Below are positions 18,694 to 28,779 of a stretch of 64,000 nt of DNA, piece by piece. Under the pieces are notes generated by a model. That model saw nothing but the letters and a program-made list of their open reading frames with translations, had not been told where the DNA came from and did no database searches. The DNA is taken from positions 248,001 through 312,000 of the forward strand of contig NZ_VLLE01000006.1 of NCBI RefSeq assembly GCF_007830055.1, given 5' to 3'. Within the stretch, counting starts at the first letter, position 1. Each line of letters begins with the position of its first letter. A program made the translations under genes and the position numbers. The DNA is from Lacibacter cauensis (GTDB lineage: Bacteria; Bacteroidota; Bacteroidia; Chitinophagales; Chitinophagaceae).

Positions 18694-20022
18694 TTAGATA
18701 AAGCGGTTGATGAGATTTTCAAGATACTCCTGCTTACCACTTGTAGCAGCAGGTTCACCATGTTCAATGGCGTATGCACGTAAATCTTCCAATGTTAATT
18801 TACCTTCCTCAAACTCTTTTCCTTTACCGCTGTCGAACGAAGCATAACGGTTGCTGCGGATTGTTTTGTAGTCTGATTTCTGCAAAATATTATCTGCAAT
18901 TACCAGCGAACGGGCAAACGCATCCATACCGCCAATGTGTGCATGGAACAGGTCTTCCATATCGGTACTGTTACGGCGAATCTTTGCATCGAAGTTAATT
19001 CCACCACCTGCAAAACCACCTGCTTCCACAATTACCAGCATCGCTTCAACCAACTCGTTAATGTTGTTAGGGAACTGATCGGTATCCCAGCCATTCTGGT
19101 AGTCGCCACGGTTGGCATCCATGCTGCCGAGTAAACCTGCATCGGCAGCTACCTGTAATTCGTGCTGGAAAGTATGACCAGCCAGTGTTGCGTGGTTCAC
19201 TTCAATATTCAAGCTGAAGTCATTCAACAGATCGTATTGACGAAGGAAGCCAATTACTGTTTCGCAATCATAATCGTACTGGTGTTTGCTTGGCTCACAA
19301 GGTTTGGGTTCAATAAAGAATTTTCCTTTGAAACCGTTCTTGCGTGCATAATCTTTTGCAGTATGCAGGAAACGTGCAAGATGTTCTTTTTCACGTTTCA
19401 TGTTTGTGTTCAGCAAACTCATGTAACCTTCACGTCCGCCCCAGAACACATAGTTCTCGCCACCGAGCGCAATGGTTGCATCCAATGCTGCTTTCACCTG
19501 TGCGCCACCATGTGCCAACACATGAAAATCAGGATTTGTTGAAGCACCGTTCATGTAACGTCTGTTCGAAAATAAATTTGCTGTACCCCAAAGCAATTTT
19601 ACACCGCTTGCAGTTTGCTTTTCGGCGAGATAGGCTGTTACTGCCTGTAAGCGTTTATCGTTTTCATTAACATCGTTGGTGTAATCCACCACATCCACAT
19701 CGTGAAAACAATAGTAAGGCAAGCTAAGTTTGGTCATAAATTCGAAGGCCGCATCAGCTTTATCTTTTGCACGCTCAACTGCATCTGCTTTTTTATCCCA
19801 AGGAAAAATATGTGTAGGTTCTCCAAAAGGATCGGCACCACTTCCAACAAAACTGTGCCAATAGGCGCAAGCAAAACGTAACCATTCTTTCATGGTTTTT
19901 CCTGCAACTACCCTGTTCTCATCATACCAGCGGAACGCAAGAGGATTATCACTACCAGTTCCTTCAAATTTAATTTGAGGAATGCCCTTGAAAAATTCTG
20001 TTTGTCCAGTTACTACTTTCAT
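18694..20022 (-). CDS. xylA: Xylose isomerase
   Basis: Converts D-xylose to D-xylulose in the cytoplasm. The 442-residue length fits the class II (long) enzymes. The catalytic His is H107 in FHDVD. Metal ligands are seen at E238 (IEPKP), E274 with the following NHA (IEVNHA), D302 in MDANRGD, and D313/D315 in GWDTD. The WGGREGY loop (about 195-201) is also present. The gene follows xylB by 54 bp on the same strand, so the order of transcription is xylB then xylA, and it ends at the hairpin shared with recN. Confidence 0.97.
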   Translation of the reverse strand: MKVVTGQTEFFKGIPQIKFEGTGSDNPLAFRWYDENRVVAGKTMKEWLRFACAYWHSFVGSGADPFGEPTHIFPWDKKADAVERAKDKADAAFEFMTKLSLPYYCFHDVDVVDYTNDVNENDKRLQAVTAYLAEKQTASGVKLLWGTANLFSNRRYMNGASTNPDFHVLAHGGAQVKAALDATIALGGENYVFWGGREGYMSLLNTNMKREKEHLARFLHTAKDYARKNGFKGKFFIEPKPCEPSKHQYDYDCETVIGFLRQYDLLNDFSLNIEVNHATLAGHTFQHELQVAADAGLLGSMDANRGDYQNGWDTDQFPNNINELVEAMLVIVEAGGFAGGGINFDAKIRRNSTDMEDLFHAHIGGMDAFARSLVIADNILQKSDYKTIRSNRYASFDSGKGKEFEEGKLTLEDLRAYAIEHGEPAATSGKQEYLENLINRFI

Positions 20023-20076
20023 GGTTGTTTTTATTTAACTGCTGTTCTACAGCAGCGTTATCGAATGTTTACTATT

Positions 20077-21555
20077 TCAGTTAATTTGTTTGTGCAGCAA
20101 GGTATTCCATTCTGCATATAATTCATCGTACAGCTTACCTGTACTGTCCGGTTCAATTACTGCCAATGGCTTTGCGTTACTAAAGGCTTCTTTTGCATGT
20201 TTATAAATTCCTGCGCCAATGCCTGCACCCAATGCTGCTCCAACACTTCCATCGCAATTGTGCAATTCAACAGGAATGTTAAGTGTATTCACAAATGCTT
20301 TGGTAAATACATCGCTTAAAAACATATTGGCTTTGCCTGCACGAATAACAGAAGGATTCATTTTATTTTCCCGCATAATATCCAGACCATAACGGAATGC
20401 AAAAGCAATGCCTTCCTGCGATGCACGGTATAAATGTGCCTGTGTGTGTGTATTGAAATCGAGCCCCTGTATGTGGGCGCCGGCAATTTTATTTTCCAGC
20501 ATACGTTCGGCGCCGTTACCAAACGGTAGCACAAATACACCATCACTGCCAATGGAAACAGCAGCTGCAGCTTCATTCATTGCCTGGTAACTGTTGTTTG
20601 CAGTAAGATTTTTCATCCAGCGATTGAGAATACCTGTACCGTTAATGCACAAGAGTACGCCAATACGTTTTGCTTCGTTTGTATAATTAACGTGGGCGAA
20701 ACTGTTAATGCGTGATTGCGGATCGAATGTCAGTTCATCACTCACACCATAGATCACTCCACTTGTTCCTGCAGTTGCAGCCACTTCGCCAGCTTCAAGT
20801 ACGTTTAGCGATAATGCATTGTTGGGCTGATCGCCTGCTTTGTATGCGACAGGAATGCCTGTCTTCAACGAAAGTTTATTGGCAACCTCTTCACTTAAAC
20901 GGCCATGTTCTGCAAATACATTTTTAATTATTGGAATAAAACTTTCTTTGAATCCATAGTACTCGAACACATCTTTCGACAGTTCGTTATTCACAAAATC
21001 CCAGAACACGCCTTCCGACAAGGCTGAAATACTGGTGGTAACCGAACCACTCAACTTCATGGCGATGTAATCACCGGGCAGCATTACATGTTTTACCTGC
21101 TGGTACAACTGTGGTTCGTTCTGTTTTACCCAAGCAAGTTTGCTGGCCGTAAAATTTCCCGGTGAGTTGAGTAAATGTTGTAACGATTTGGAAGGACCGA
21201 TTTCATCAAACGCCTTGTTACCAATTTCAACTGCACGGCTGTCGCACCAAATGATGCTCTCACGCAACACATTGTTGTCTTTATCGGTAATTACAAGCCC
21301 GTGCATCTGGTACGAAATACCGATAGCCGCAATGTCTTTCGGGTTATACAAATTACTGGCATTGGCTTTTTGTATAGCCAGCTGGGTATGCTCCCACCAT
21401 GTATCGGGGCTTTGTTCGGCCCAACCGGGTTGTTTCGAAATAATTTCCGTTTCGGTATCGGGCCAGTTGACCGACACAACACGTTGTTGCGTTTGTGCAT
21501 CCGCTACCGAAACTTTAATCGACGATGTTCCTATATCAATTCCTAATAATAACAT
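20077..21555 (-). CDS. xylB: Xylulokinase
   Basis: FGGY-family kinase that phosphorylates D-xylulose to xylulose 5-phosphate, feeding the pentose phosphate pathway. I place the start at 21555 (MLLLGIDIGTSSIKV), which puts the phosphate-1 motif DIGTSSIK at the very N-terminus as in the family and gives 492 residues. A Met 14 codons upstream (21597) is less likely. Other marks are the catalytic-site segment CDSRAVE, the FGGY-like VAYKAGDQPNNALSLN, and TAGTSGVIYG. It forms an operon with xylA. No xylose transporter or XylR-like gene is next to it. Confidence 0.95.
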   Translation of the reverse strand: MLLLGIDIGTSSIKVSVADAQTQQRVVSVNWPDTETEIISKQPGWAEQSPDTWWEHTQLAIQKANASNLYNPKDIAAIGISYQMHGLVITDKDNNVLRESIIWCDSRAVEIGNKAFDEIGPSKSLQHLLNSPGNFTASKLAWVKQNEPQLYQQVKHVMLPGDYIAMKLSGSVTTSISALSEGVFWDFVNNELSKDVFEYYGFKESFIPIIKNVFAEHGRLSEEVANKLSLKTGIPVAYKAGDQPNNALSLNVLEAGEVAATAGTSGVIYGVSDELTFDPQSRINSFAHVNYTNEAKRIGVLLCINGTGILNRWMKNLTANNSYQAMNEAAAAVSIGSDGVFVLPFGNGAERMLENKIAGAHIQGLDFNTHTQAHLYRASQEGIAFAFRYGLDIMRENKMNPSVIRAGKANMFLSDVFTKAFVNTLNIPVELHNCDGSVGAALGAGIGAGIYKHAKEAFSNAKPLAVIEPDSTGKLYDELYAEWNTLLHKQIN

Positions 21556-21721
21556 TCTTCCTTTTTTGAGTTTAAATAAAGGGGGAACGAGAAACATTCC
21601 CCCGTGCTGTTGATTATGACCCTAAACAAACTAACATGAGAAAAGGAGCTTCTACCTTACCTTTTCGAGTATTATGCTTAATTTTTAATTGCTGTTTTCT
21701 GCTGTTCATTTTTATATTATT

Positions 21722-23836
21722 TCATTTTATCTGCAACAATGCTTCGTCTGTTTGCTCTACCGGTCTTTTACAACTTGCATTACTGCATACATAGATCATT
21801 GTTTTTTCAGGTTGATATTTATTTGCCAATAACGGAAGATTTTCATTACTCGTTTCGCCAAGAAACACACTGGTAGGCAGGTATTTTTTTTGCAATGCGA
21901 TATTGTGTTCGTTTGCACGCCTACCCATGATGGCTACTTCGTATGTTTTGCCTGCTTTTAAACCCGCCAACCGACACCATTGTGCATAATAGATTGGTGC
22001 TGCTTTTATTTTTTCTGAAACTGCCAGCAACATCTTTTCACTTTTAGCAGTATAGGCCGTATCGGAAAATAATGTACCCAACTGATGCAATACAAAGCCC
22101 ATCATTGCATTGGAAGAAGGCACTGCATTATCCTGTAGTTCCATTTTGCGTAACACAGCATCCGATGATGCTGCAGTATTATAAAACAAACCCGATGCAG
22201 GATCATAAAAATGTACGATTGCATGATCAGTTATCTTCTTCGCAAGATCTATCCACTGTTTTTGAAATGTAACCTGGTAGAGTTTGATGTATGCCCACGA
22301 CAACCACGCATAATCTTCAAGAAAAGCAGACACTGAAACTTTACCTTGATAATAATTCCGCATCAATTCCCCGTTTGCACGAAGCATATTTTTTTGAAGG
22401 AACGAAGCATTCGCTAATGCTCTTTGTAAATAAGCATTATTGCCGGTTGCAGTGTATGCATCTACATATCCACTGAGCATGATGGCATTCCAGGAGGTTA
22501 AGATCTTGGTATCGGTAACCGGCTTGGTACGTTTGTTTCTTGCAGCCTTTAATTCTGATCTGCTTTTTTGGAGCAACTGTTGAAAGGCAGCGACATCCAT
22601 ATTTTTTGCAGCTGCATATACAGCAGGATCATCTATTGCATACAACAGGTTCTTTCCTTTTTCCCAATTGCCTTTTTCTGTCAGGTTATAATAGTCGGCC
22701 AACAACTTTTTTTGTTCGCTTGTAACTACATTGTTGAACGCATTATAACTCCAAGCATAAAAACTTCCTTCTCCATCTTCTGTATCTGCATTTAACGAGC
22801 TGTAGAAACCACCTTGCGGCGCAGACAGTTCTATATCGATAAACTCCAAAGTTTCAGTCAGTACTTTTTTGTACAAACTGTTTTGCGTTAATTTATAAGC
22901 CTGTGCATACAAACTCACTAACTGGCCATTATCATTGAGCATTTTTTCAAAATGCGGCACACGCCATACACTATCGGTACAGTAACGGGCAAAGCCGCCA
23001 CCTACCTGGTCGTAAATACTGCCGAGTGCCATTTTTGTAAGCGTGTGCAACGTAGCATCCTTTGCTTTTTGATCGCCGGTGATGTAGTAGTACTGCAGCA
23101 TAAAATCCCAAACAGGTGCTGTTGGAAATTTCTGCTTGCCTTTTATTCCTCCGTTTACAACATCAACCTGCTGATACGCTGCTTGAAAAAGAGAAGTATG
23201 AAATGCTGCATCAACGGTTGATTTTGTACCTGCAGGTTGAAGGTTCAACTGATCATTATCAATCATACCATAATAAACTGATGCAGCCTGCAATTCTACT
23301 TTAGTACGTTTGGTTCTGTAACTTTCTGCTACCTGTTTCAGCAACGTGATCCAATTGCTTTTTGCATAATACGTACCGGCAAAAAAAGGTTTACCATCTG
23401 GCAATGCAAATGCATTCAATGGCCAGCCTGCATCGCCATTGTTTAAAAGACGGCAGGCATTCATGTATAAATTATCAATATCAGGACGCTCTTCTCTGTC
23501 AACCTTTATGCACACAAAAGATTCATTCATGATTCTTGCAACAGCTGTATCCATGAATGATTCCTTTTCCATTACATGACACCAATGGCAGGAAGCATAA
23601 CCCACACTAATGAGTAATGGTTTGTTTTCCTTTTTTGCTTTGGCCAATGCTTCTTCGCCCCATTCATACCAATCAACAGGATTGTCTGCATGCTCCTGCA
23701 AATAAGGACTTGATGCATTGCTTAATTTATTGCCTTCCTGTTTATGTTTTCCCAACAAAGAACAGCCGCTCAACAACAGCAATGTAATTGCTGCTGTAAA
23801 AAGTCTTGTGTGATATGTCAATTTCTTTGCTGGCAT
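21722..23836 (-). CDS. Lipoprotein form of the DUF255/YyaL thioredoxin-like protein
   Basis: The 704-residue protein has a lipobox at Cys25 (LLLSGC) followed by the DUF255 thioredoxin-like domain. The signature [25 protein letters not shown] leads to GYASCHWCH, with the redox-type pair C83 and C86. The C-terminal two thirds is the (alpha/alpha)6 glycosidase-like toroid typical of the YyaL/SPATA20 family, with no proven activity. Usual members are cytoplasmic; a lipid-anchored one is less common. It is the last gene of a three-gene lipoprotein operon, 11 bp after the FG-GAP gene. Its role, perhaps thiol chemistry for the neighbours, is inference. Confidence 0.85.
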   Translation of the reverse strand: MPAKKLTYHTRLFTAAITLLLLSGCSLLGKHKQEGNKLSNASSPYLQEHADNPVDWYEWGEEALAKAKKENKPLLISVGYASCHWCHVMEKESFMDTAVARIMNESFVCIKVDREERPDIDNLYMNACRLLNNGDAGWPLNAFALPDGKPFFAGTYYAKSNWITLLKQVAESYRTKRTKVELQAASVYYGMIDNDQLNLQPAGTKSTVDAAFHTSLFQAAYQQVDVVNGGIKGKQKFPTAPVWDFMLQYYYITGDQKAKDATLHTLTKMALGSIYDQVGGGFARYCTDSVWRVPHFEKMLNDNGQLVSLYAQAYKLTQNSLYKKVLTETLEFIDIELSAPQGGFYSSLNADTEDGEGSFYAWSYNAFNNVVTSEQKKLLADYYNLTEKGNWEKGKNLLYAIDDPAVYAAAKNMDVAAFQQLLQKSRSELKAARNKRTKPVTDTKILTSWNAIMLSGYVDAYTATGNNAYLQRALANASFLQKNMLRANGELMRNYYQGKVSVSAFLEDYAWLSWAYIKLYQVTFQKQWIDLAKKITDHAIVHFYDPASGLFYNTAASSDAVLRKMELQDNAVPSSNAMMGFVLHQLGTLFSDTAYTAKSEKMLLAVSEKIKAAPIYYAQWCRLAGLKAGKTYEVAIMGRRANEHNIALQKKYLPTSVFLGETSNENLPLLANKYQPEKTMIYVCSNASCKRPVEQTDEALLQIK

Positions 23837-23847
23837 TCTTACAACTA

Positions 23848-26800
23848 TTAACGACGGCTTTCAAAAACACGCAATCTGTCGTTATTCGAACTAACCAATA
23901 CAGCGTATCCGCTGTTTGTTTTTATCGGTTGAATATCTTTTACATTGTAGGGAACAAAAAATCCACTCTGTCCCGGTTTGTAACTTTTGAATTCGTTGTT
24001 ACCCATGCCTTTCAGGAAAGCACCGGGTGATGCATCGGCAGGCGTTGTTTCTACTTCAACATCAAACTTATTACCGGCGATCAGAATATCTTTCTTTCCA
24101 TCGCCATCAAAATCTTTAACGATGATACCGTTTACTGTAGAGAGCTGTGCTTCCATCGGCAACTTCTTTGTTACAAATTTTCCTTTTTCATTTACAAAAA
24201 GAACCGTTGAGAAAAGATGTGCTTTGTAATGCAATGCTGTTTTCATTTCATCTTCGCCAAGAATACCCGACAGATCACTTTCTGCAAACGACAGATACGT
24301 TGGGAATTTTTGTAAGATCATCGGGCATTGCTGCGATGTACATTCACGACCACGGATGGGCACCATTTTATCGCTTAAGTGTTTTGCTAAAAAGATATCG
24401 TTGGTACCATTGGCATCAAAGTCTTTTGCAAACACTTCAAATGGCTTGGCTGTACTTGCCTGGAACTTATAGTTTTCGCCAATGTTTCCTGCAACCAAAT
24501 CCTGATCACCATCTCCATCAATGTCATCGGCTATGATTCTGTTCCACCAACCTTCTGTATTTTGTAAACCGTATGCAGCAGACACATCTTTCATTTTACC
24601 ACTTGCATACTCAAATATTTTCACCGGCATCCATTCGCCAGTAAGAATCAATTCTGCCTTTTTATCCGCATTCAGATCGGCCCATACTGCCGACTTTACC
24701 ATCCCCGCTTTTCGAAGTTCTGGTGCTATTTCATTTGTTCTGTCGGTAAACTTTCCTTTATCATTCACCAGCAAATAACTTTGTGGTGCATACGGATACT
24801 GATGCGCCACAACTTCGCCTCCTCTGAAAACATCGAGATCACCATCCCCATCCATATCAAATACCGCAACACAAGAACCGCTGCTTACTGTTGCAGGCAA
24901 CATGCCTTTTGAAAAATTACCTTTCCCATCGTTCAGGTATAACCTGTCTTGATACATCGCCGAACCTTCGTTGAACTCACTGCCGCCGCTTACAACATAC
25001 AAATCAAGATCACCATCTGCATCTGCATCAAGGAATGCGGTGCCCATATCTTCGTACTGCTGATCGGCTTCAAATGCTGGAATAACTTTGTTGATGAATT
25101 TTCCGTTTTGCTGCAGGTATAATTTACCTGCCTGGTTTTTAGCAGCACCAACATAAAAATCTTCCTGTCCATCTGCATTTACATCACCTGTGGCAATAAA
25201 AGGTCCGCTCCTGCTGAATTCGTGTGGCAGCAAAACCTGGTCGGCATATTCATTGATTTTATTTTCGGTATGCAGAAACGGCGTTGCTAACAAATTCGCT
25301 GATGCCTCTGCAAATAAAGGAGATACATTCGCTGAACGCACAAACTGAACAGCTTCTTTGTAATTAACTTTTACTACCTGGTTAGCTGCTACATTACTGA
25401 TTGTATTTTTTTTGCCGTCGGGCCAGAGAATGACTACGCTATCAAGCTTATCTTTTTTACCTACACCAAAATGAACTGTTGGTTCGTTGGATGAAAGATA
25501 ACCACGCACCAGTTTTTGTTGAAAGAATTGCTGCAAACCACCATCATAATATAATGAAACTGTTGCACCAATACCATCCTGATTTTTTTCCGGACCTGCC
25601 AGTTGAATACGCAGGTGATTATTCTTCTTGTTGGTTACATTCTCATACAAAAAAGCTTCTTCATCAATATTGTTGATTGCAAGATCAAGGTCGCCATCGT
25701 TATCAAAATCTGCAACAGCTGCACCATTTGAAAATGTACTGTCTTTAAAGCCCCAGGCTTCCGATACATTTTCGAACTGCAGCTGACCTTTATTTCTGAA
25801 GAGATAATTTCTTACTTTGATGGGATCGTAAATACTTAGGTATTCCTGGAAACCTTTGGTAAACATTTCGTCGGCAGATTGGTACTTGTGCATGTTGGCA
25901 CGCACATACATGTCTTGCTTTTGCTGAATATCACCATCAAATAAATCACGACGATAACCGTTGGCTACAAAAATATCCCGCTGTCCATCGTTATCGAAAT
26001 CAGATGCCAATGTAGACCAACTCCATTCTGTTTTGGAAATACCGGCCATTTGCGACACATCGCTGAAGAAACCATTGCCATGGTTCAAATGCAGCACGTT
26101 GTGCATATACTGCTTGTGAAAACCACTGTCAACAATTGCCCAGAAGCCTTCCACATCCATACGGGGCATCGATACTTTTGAACGCTTGTAGTTTTCGGGC
26201 AACATCTCCATCACCAGTATATCTTCATAACCATCATTGTTGAGATCGGCGATATCTGCACCCATTGAAAAGAGCGACAAATGATTCGTCATGCTCTTCA
26301 CTTCATCTTTGAAGGTTCCGTTCTTTTGATTAATGTAGATGTAATCGTTATCGGCATAATCGTTCGAAACAAAAATGTCCTGGTAGCCATCGTTATTGAG
26401 ATCGGCTGTTACTACCGACAAGGCATAACCGAAATTATGATTGATGCCTGCCTGTTTACCGATTTCTGTAAAACGTCCGTTATCGTTCCGGTATAATTTA
26501 TCCCGGCACATATCGGGCGGGTTTCGTTTGCCTGAAACCATTCTCGACAAACCGAGATAAAACGAATCGGGCCTGTTGGTGAGATACATATCCAGGTCGT
26601 TATCATTATCCATGTCGAAGAATGCTGCATGAATAGAATAACCAGCATCATCTAACCCATAATTCTTTGCCTGCTCTTCAAAGGTTAAGTTGCCTTTATT
26701 GATAAATAACAAGTTTCTTCTTTCTTGCTCTGTATCTCTAAACCCACCTCTGCAAACATAAATATCGAGATTGCCATCGTTGTTAATATCAACCAGCGTT

Positions 26801-27183
26801 ACACCGTTATTCCAGCCGTTGCCACCATCTACACCGGCTGTTGCGGTAATATCTTTAAACTTTAAGGAACCGGTATTGAGATAAAGTTTATTCGGCACCT
26901 GATTACCGGTAAAATAAACATCCATCAAGCCGTCGTTATTAAAATCGCCGGTGGCTACGCCCGCTCCATTGTACACATAAGCAAACGTATCGAAGTAATA
27001 ACGCTGATAGTCTTCTTTTAAATAATTAGCGAAGCCGATACCACTTTGCGATGAATCTACTTTTCTAAACACAGGATCAACTGCAGCAGCATCAGCACTT
27101 TTTTCTTTACACCCCTGTAAAAGTGTAGCTGTAACAAAAAAGATCCCTAAAGCGCAAAGTGTAATGAATGCTTTTTTTGTCAT
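23848..27183 (-). CDS. FG-GAP/VCBS repeat lipoprotein with ASPIC/UnbV domain (CRTAC1-like)
   Basis: The 1111-residue lipoprotein (Cys25 in LLQGC) has about fourteen calcium-binding DxDxDGxxD-type loops, such as [36 protein letters not shown] and DFDGDGKKD. These make two beta-propeller blocks (residues ~60-500 and ~650-1080). Between them lies an ASPIC/UnbV domain, recognised by [12 protein letters not shown] and [12 protein letters not shown]...VILWPDGK. Such proteins are integrin-alpha-like surface binding proteins; no enzymatic motif is seen. The gene is 21 bp downstream of the haloperoxidase-family gene and 11 bp upstream of the DUF255 gene, so all three are probably co-transcribed. Confidence 0.88.
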   Translation of the reverse strand: MTKKAFITLCALGIFFVTATLLQGCKEKSADAAAVDPVFRKVDSSQSGIGFANYLKEDYQRYYFDTFAYVYNGAGVATGDFNNDGLMDVYFTGNQVPNKLYLNTGSLKFKDITATAGVDGGNGWNNGVTLVDINNDGNLDIYVCRGGFRDTEQERRNLLFINKGNLTFEEQAKNYGLDDAGYSIHAAFFDMDNDNDLDMYLTNRPDSFYLGLSRMVSGKRNPPDMCRDKLYRNDNGRFTEIGKQAGINHNFGYALSVVTADLNNDGYQDIFVSNDYADNDYIYINQKNGTFKDEVKSMTNHLSLFSMGADIADLNNDGYEDILVMEMLPENYKRSKVSMPRMDVEGFWAIVDSGFHKQYMHNVLHLNHGNGFFSDVSQMAGISKTEWSWSTLASDFDNDGQRDIFVANGYRRDLFDGDIQQKQDMYVRANMHKYQSADEMFTKGFQEYLSIYDPIKVRNYLFRNKGQLQFENVSEAWGFKDSTFSNGAAVADFDNDGDLDLAINNIDEEAFLYENVTNKKNNHLRIQLAGPEKNQDGIGATVSLYYDGGLQQFFQQKLVRGYLSSNEPTVHFGVGKKDKLDSVVILWPDGKKNTISNVAANQVVKVNYKEAVQFVRSANVSPLFAEASANLLATPFLHTENKINEYADQVLLPHEFSRSGPFIATGDVNADGQEDFYVGAAKNQAGKLYLQQNGKFINKVIPAFEADQQYEDMGTAFLDADADGDLDLYVVSGGSEFNEGSAMYQDRLYLNDGKGNFSKGMLPATVSSGSCVAVFDMDGDGDLDVFRGGEVVAHQYPYAPQSYLLVNDKGKFTDRTNEIAPELRKAGMVKSAVWADLNADKKAELILTGEWMPVKIFEYASGKMKDVSAAYGLQNTEGWWNRIIADDIDGDGDQDLVAGNIGENYKFQASTAKPFEVFAKDFDANGTNDIFLAKHLSDKMVPIRGRECTSQQCPMILQKFPTYLSFAESDLSGILGEDEMKTALHYKAHLFSTVLFVNEKGKFVTKKLPMEAQLSTVNGIIVKDFDGDGKKDILIAGNKFDVEVETTPADASPGAFLKGMGNNEFKSYKPGQSGFFVPYNVKDIQPIKTNSGYAVLVSSNNDRLRVFESRR

Positions 27184-27204
27184 GGTTGATAATTATGCAA
27201 TCGC

Positions 27205-28653
27205 TTAAATAGTTTCACCAATATGGTATAAATATTTTTTCCAAACTGCTGCTGCCACATTACGTCCTAACTGCAGACCCTCTTTGTTTTCACATTGTAT
27301 GTGATAGCCACCCAACACTCTCGACAAACCTGCCATGTTTGCTGTTTCTGTAAAGCTGTTAAACTTTAATGTCACCTCTTTTCCTTTTCGTTCAGGCTCT
27401 GTCATTTCTCCGGGTATGCGTTTCACTTCAATACCAAAATGATCGCTGCCCGTAAACAACTTTAAAATTTCGGCACAAGCTGCACTAATGCTGCTGTGCC
27501 CGGAAATATAACTGGGGAACGGAGGGCAAAGAAATGTTTCAGGAGAGTAAGGACGCCATTCCTGCCCTTTCATTTCAATCATTCCTTTTTCCGGACCACC
27601 CCAACCTTTAATTGTTTTGTCTTTATAGTAGTAATGCACCAACGTATAAGGCCGTGCAAAATCATATTCCATTTTTGTATCCCAACAGGCAATAAAACCA
27701 TCCATTGCTGCTGCTTCAACAGCAAAGTACATTTTCACATCTTCATCAAGTGTGTGCTTGTCTCTTACAGAAACATCCTGCGCAAAAATGAGCCAATGAC
27801 CTGCCTGTTGTACACTCTTTGGACCATCACGCATAAATTCAACCAATGCTTTTTGTTCATTGGTAAGGTTTGCCTGTAACTCCACGACTTCTTTCACCTC
27901 CTGTTGCAACTGCACCGAACCAATAGCTGGTGGCGGCTGGCAACGAAACTGACTTCCTGAATCTAATAAGAGCGGCTTTACTTTTCCCCAGTGTGGCGTT
28001 AAACAAGCCGGTGCAAATTTACCACCTTTGCCATCGGCAAAATATTTGGGCTGCCAACGTTTAATATCGTTTAGTGTATCGGCACTGTTAACAGGCCGGT
28101 AACCTGTATAATCTGCATAAGCTTTGCCGGCAGAACCAGGCATAGTTCCTGTTTCGTTTGAACCATCATTTTGTCTGTTTTCGAGAACAGCTTTGGCGGC
28201 GAGATTGCCAATACCTTCTGGTGTAGTTGGGTCAAGGGATTCGCTATCGGGATCAAAACCAAATTCTTTCATCTTATTCCGAAGCATCACCGAATCGGAA
28301 TAAAAATAGGTGCGCATCATTTTGTAAGCAGCATAACTGATTGCGGCTTCTTTATTCTTTAACGTACGGTCGCTTACAGCTACTCTTTCTACATTTTGCA
28401 AATAAACAGGAACAGCTTTCGCATCGTATCTCGACCATGCATCAAAAACAGCTGTCCATACCAGCCCCAACATTCTGGAAGTAACAGTTGGTCGTGGTCT
28501 GAATTTCTCTGTATCATTTGCGGTTGCTTCTAAAGCAATTTTACCCCATTTGTAGGCTGCATTCTGAGCTCCTTCAGGTTCTGCAATAGCTTGTTTATTG
28601 CTTTTACAAGAGCAAACTATTATAAAGAGAATAAAAAGAATCCGGACACTCAT
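27205..28653 (-). CDS. Vanadium-dependent haloperoxidase/PAP2-family lipoprotein
   Basis: The 482-residue protein has a short lipoprotein signal (Cys14 or Cys16). The three PAP2/haloperoxidase motifs are present: KX6RP (K327, R334, P335), PSYISGH (380-386, catalytic H386), and SRX5H (S444, R445, H451). The last acidic position of the third motif is Glu455 rather than Asp. It binds vanadate in haloperoxidases and phosphate esters in phosphatases; sequence alone does not decide which. The length and alpha-helical N-terminal half favour the bacterial haloperoxidase-like group. It heads a three-gene lipoprotein operon and follows the SusC/SusD pair after a long hairpin. Confidence 0.82.
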   Translation of the reverse strand: MSVRILFILFIIVCSCKSNKQAIAEPEGAQNAAYKWGKIALEATANDTEKFRPRPTVTSRMLGLVWTAVFDAWSRYDAKAVPVYLQNVERVAVSDRTLKNKEAAISYAAYKMMRTYFYSDSVMLRNKMKEFGFDPDSESLDPTTPEGIGNLAAKAVLENRQNDGSNETGTMPGSAGKAYADYTGYRPVNSADTLNDIKRWQPKYFADGKGGKFAPACLTPHWGKVKPLLLDSGSQFRCQPPPAIGSVQLQQEVKEVVELQANLTNEQKALVEFMRDGPKSVQQAGHWLIFAQDVSVRDKHTLDEDVKMYFAVEAAAMDGFIACWDTKMEYDFARPYTLVHYYYKDKTIKGWGGPEKGMIEMKGQEWRPYSPETFLCPPFPSYISGHSSISAACAEILKLFTGSDHFGIEVKRIPGEMTEPERKGKEVTLKFNSFTETANMAGLSRVLGGYHIQCENKEGLQLGRNVAAAVWKKYLYHIGETI

Positions 28654-28715
28654 GTTGTGGTAAACTGCTACAAGTTAATAATCAAAATTCTTCTTCGTTT
28701 TGTTTTGTACAGTTA

Positions 28716-28755
28716 AATCAAACCGGGAACCAGTTAGCTGGTACCCGGTTTGATT
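28716..28755 (-). terminator. Long hairpin downstream of the SusD gene
   Basis: Arms AATCAAACCGGG (28716-28727) and CCCGGTTTGATT (28744-28755) pair perfectly, with an inner ACCAG/CTGGT stem and one A:A mismatch. The loop is TTAG. The minus-strand 3' flank has only a weak T-run, so it could also be an RNA processing or stability hairpin that separates SusC/SusD mRNA levels from the downstream genes. Confidence 0.65.
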
Positions 28756-28779
28756 AGTTTATCTACAATTTGCTAAGCT

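Noticed and set aside
18694-21555. xylBA as part of the LacI-controlled locus
   Set aside because: No LacI-type operator lies upstream of xylB, and the regulator is 13 kb away on the other side of other operons.
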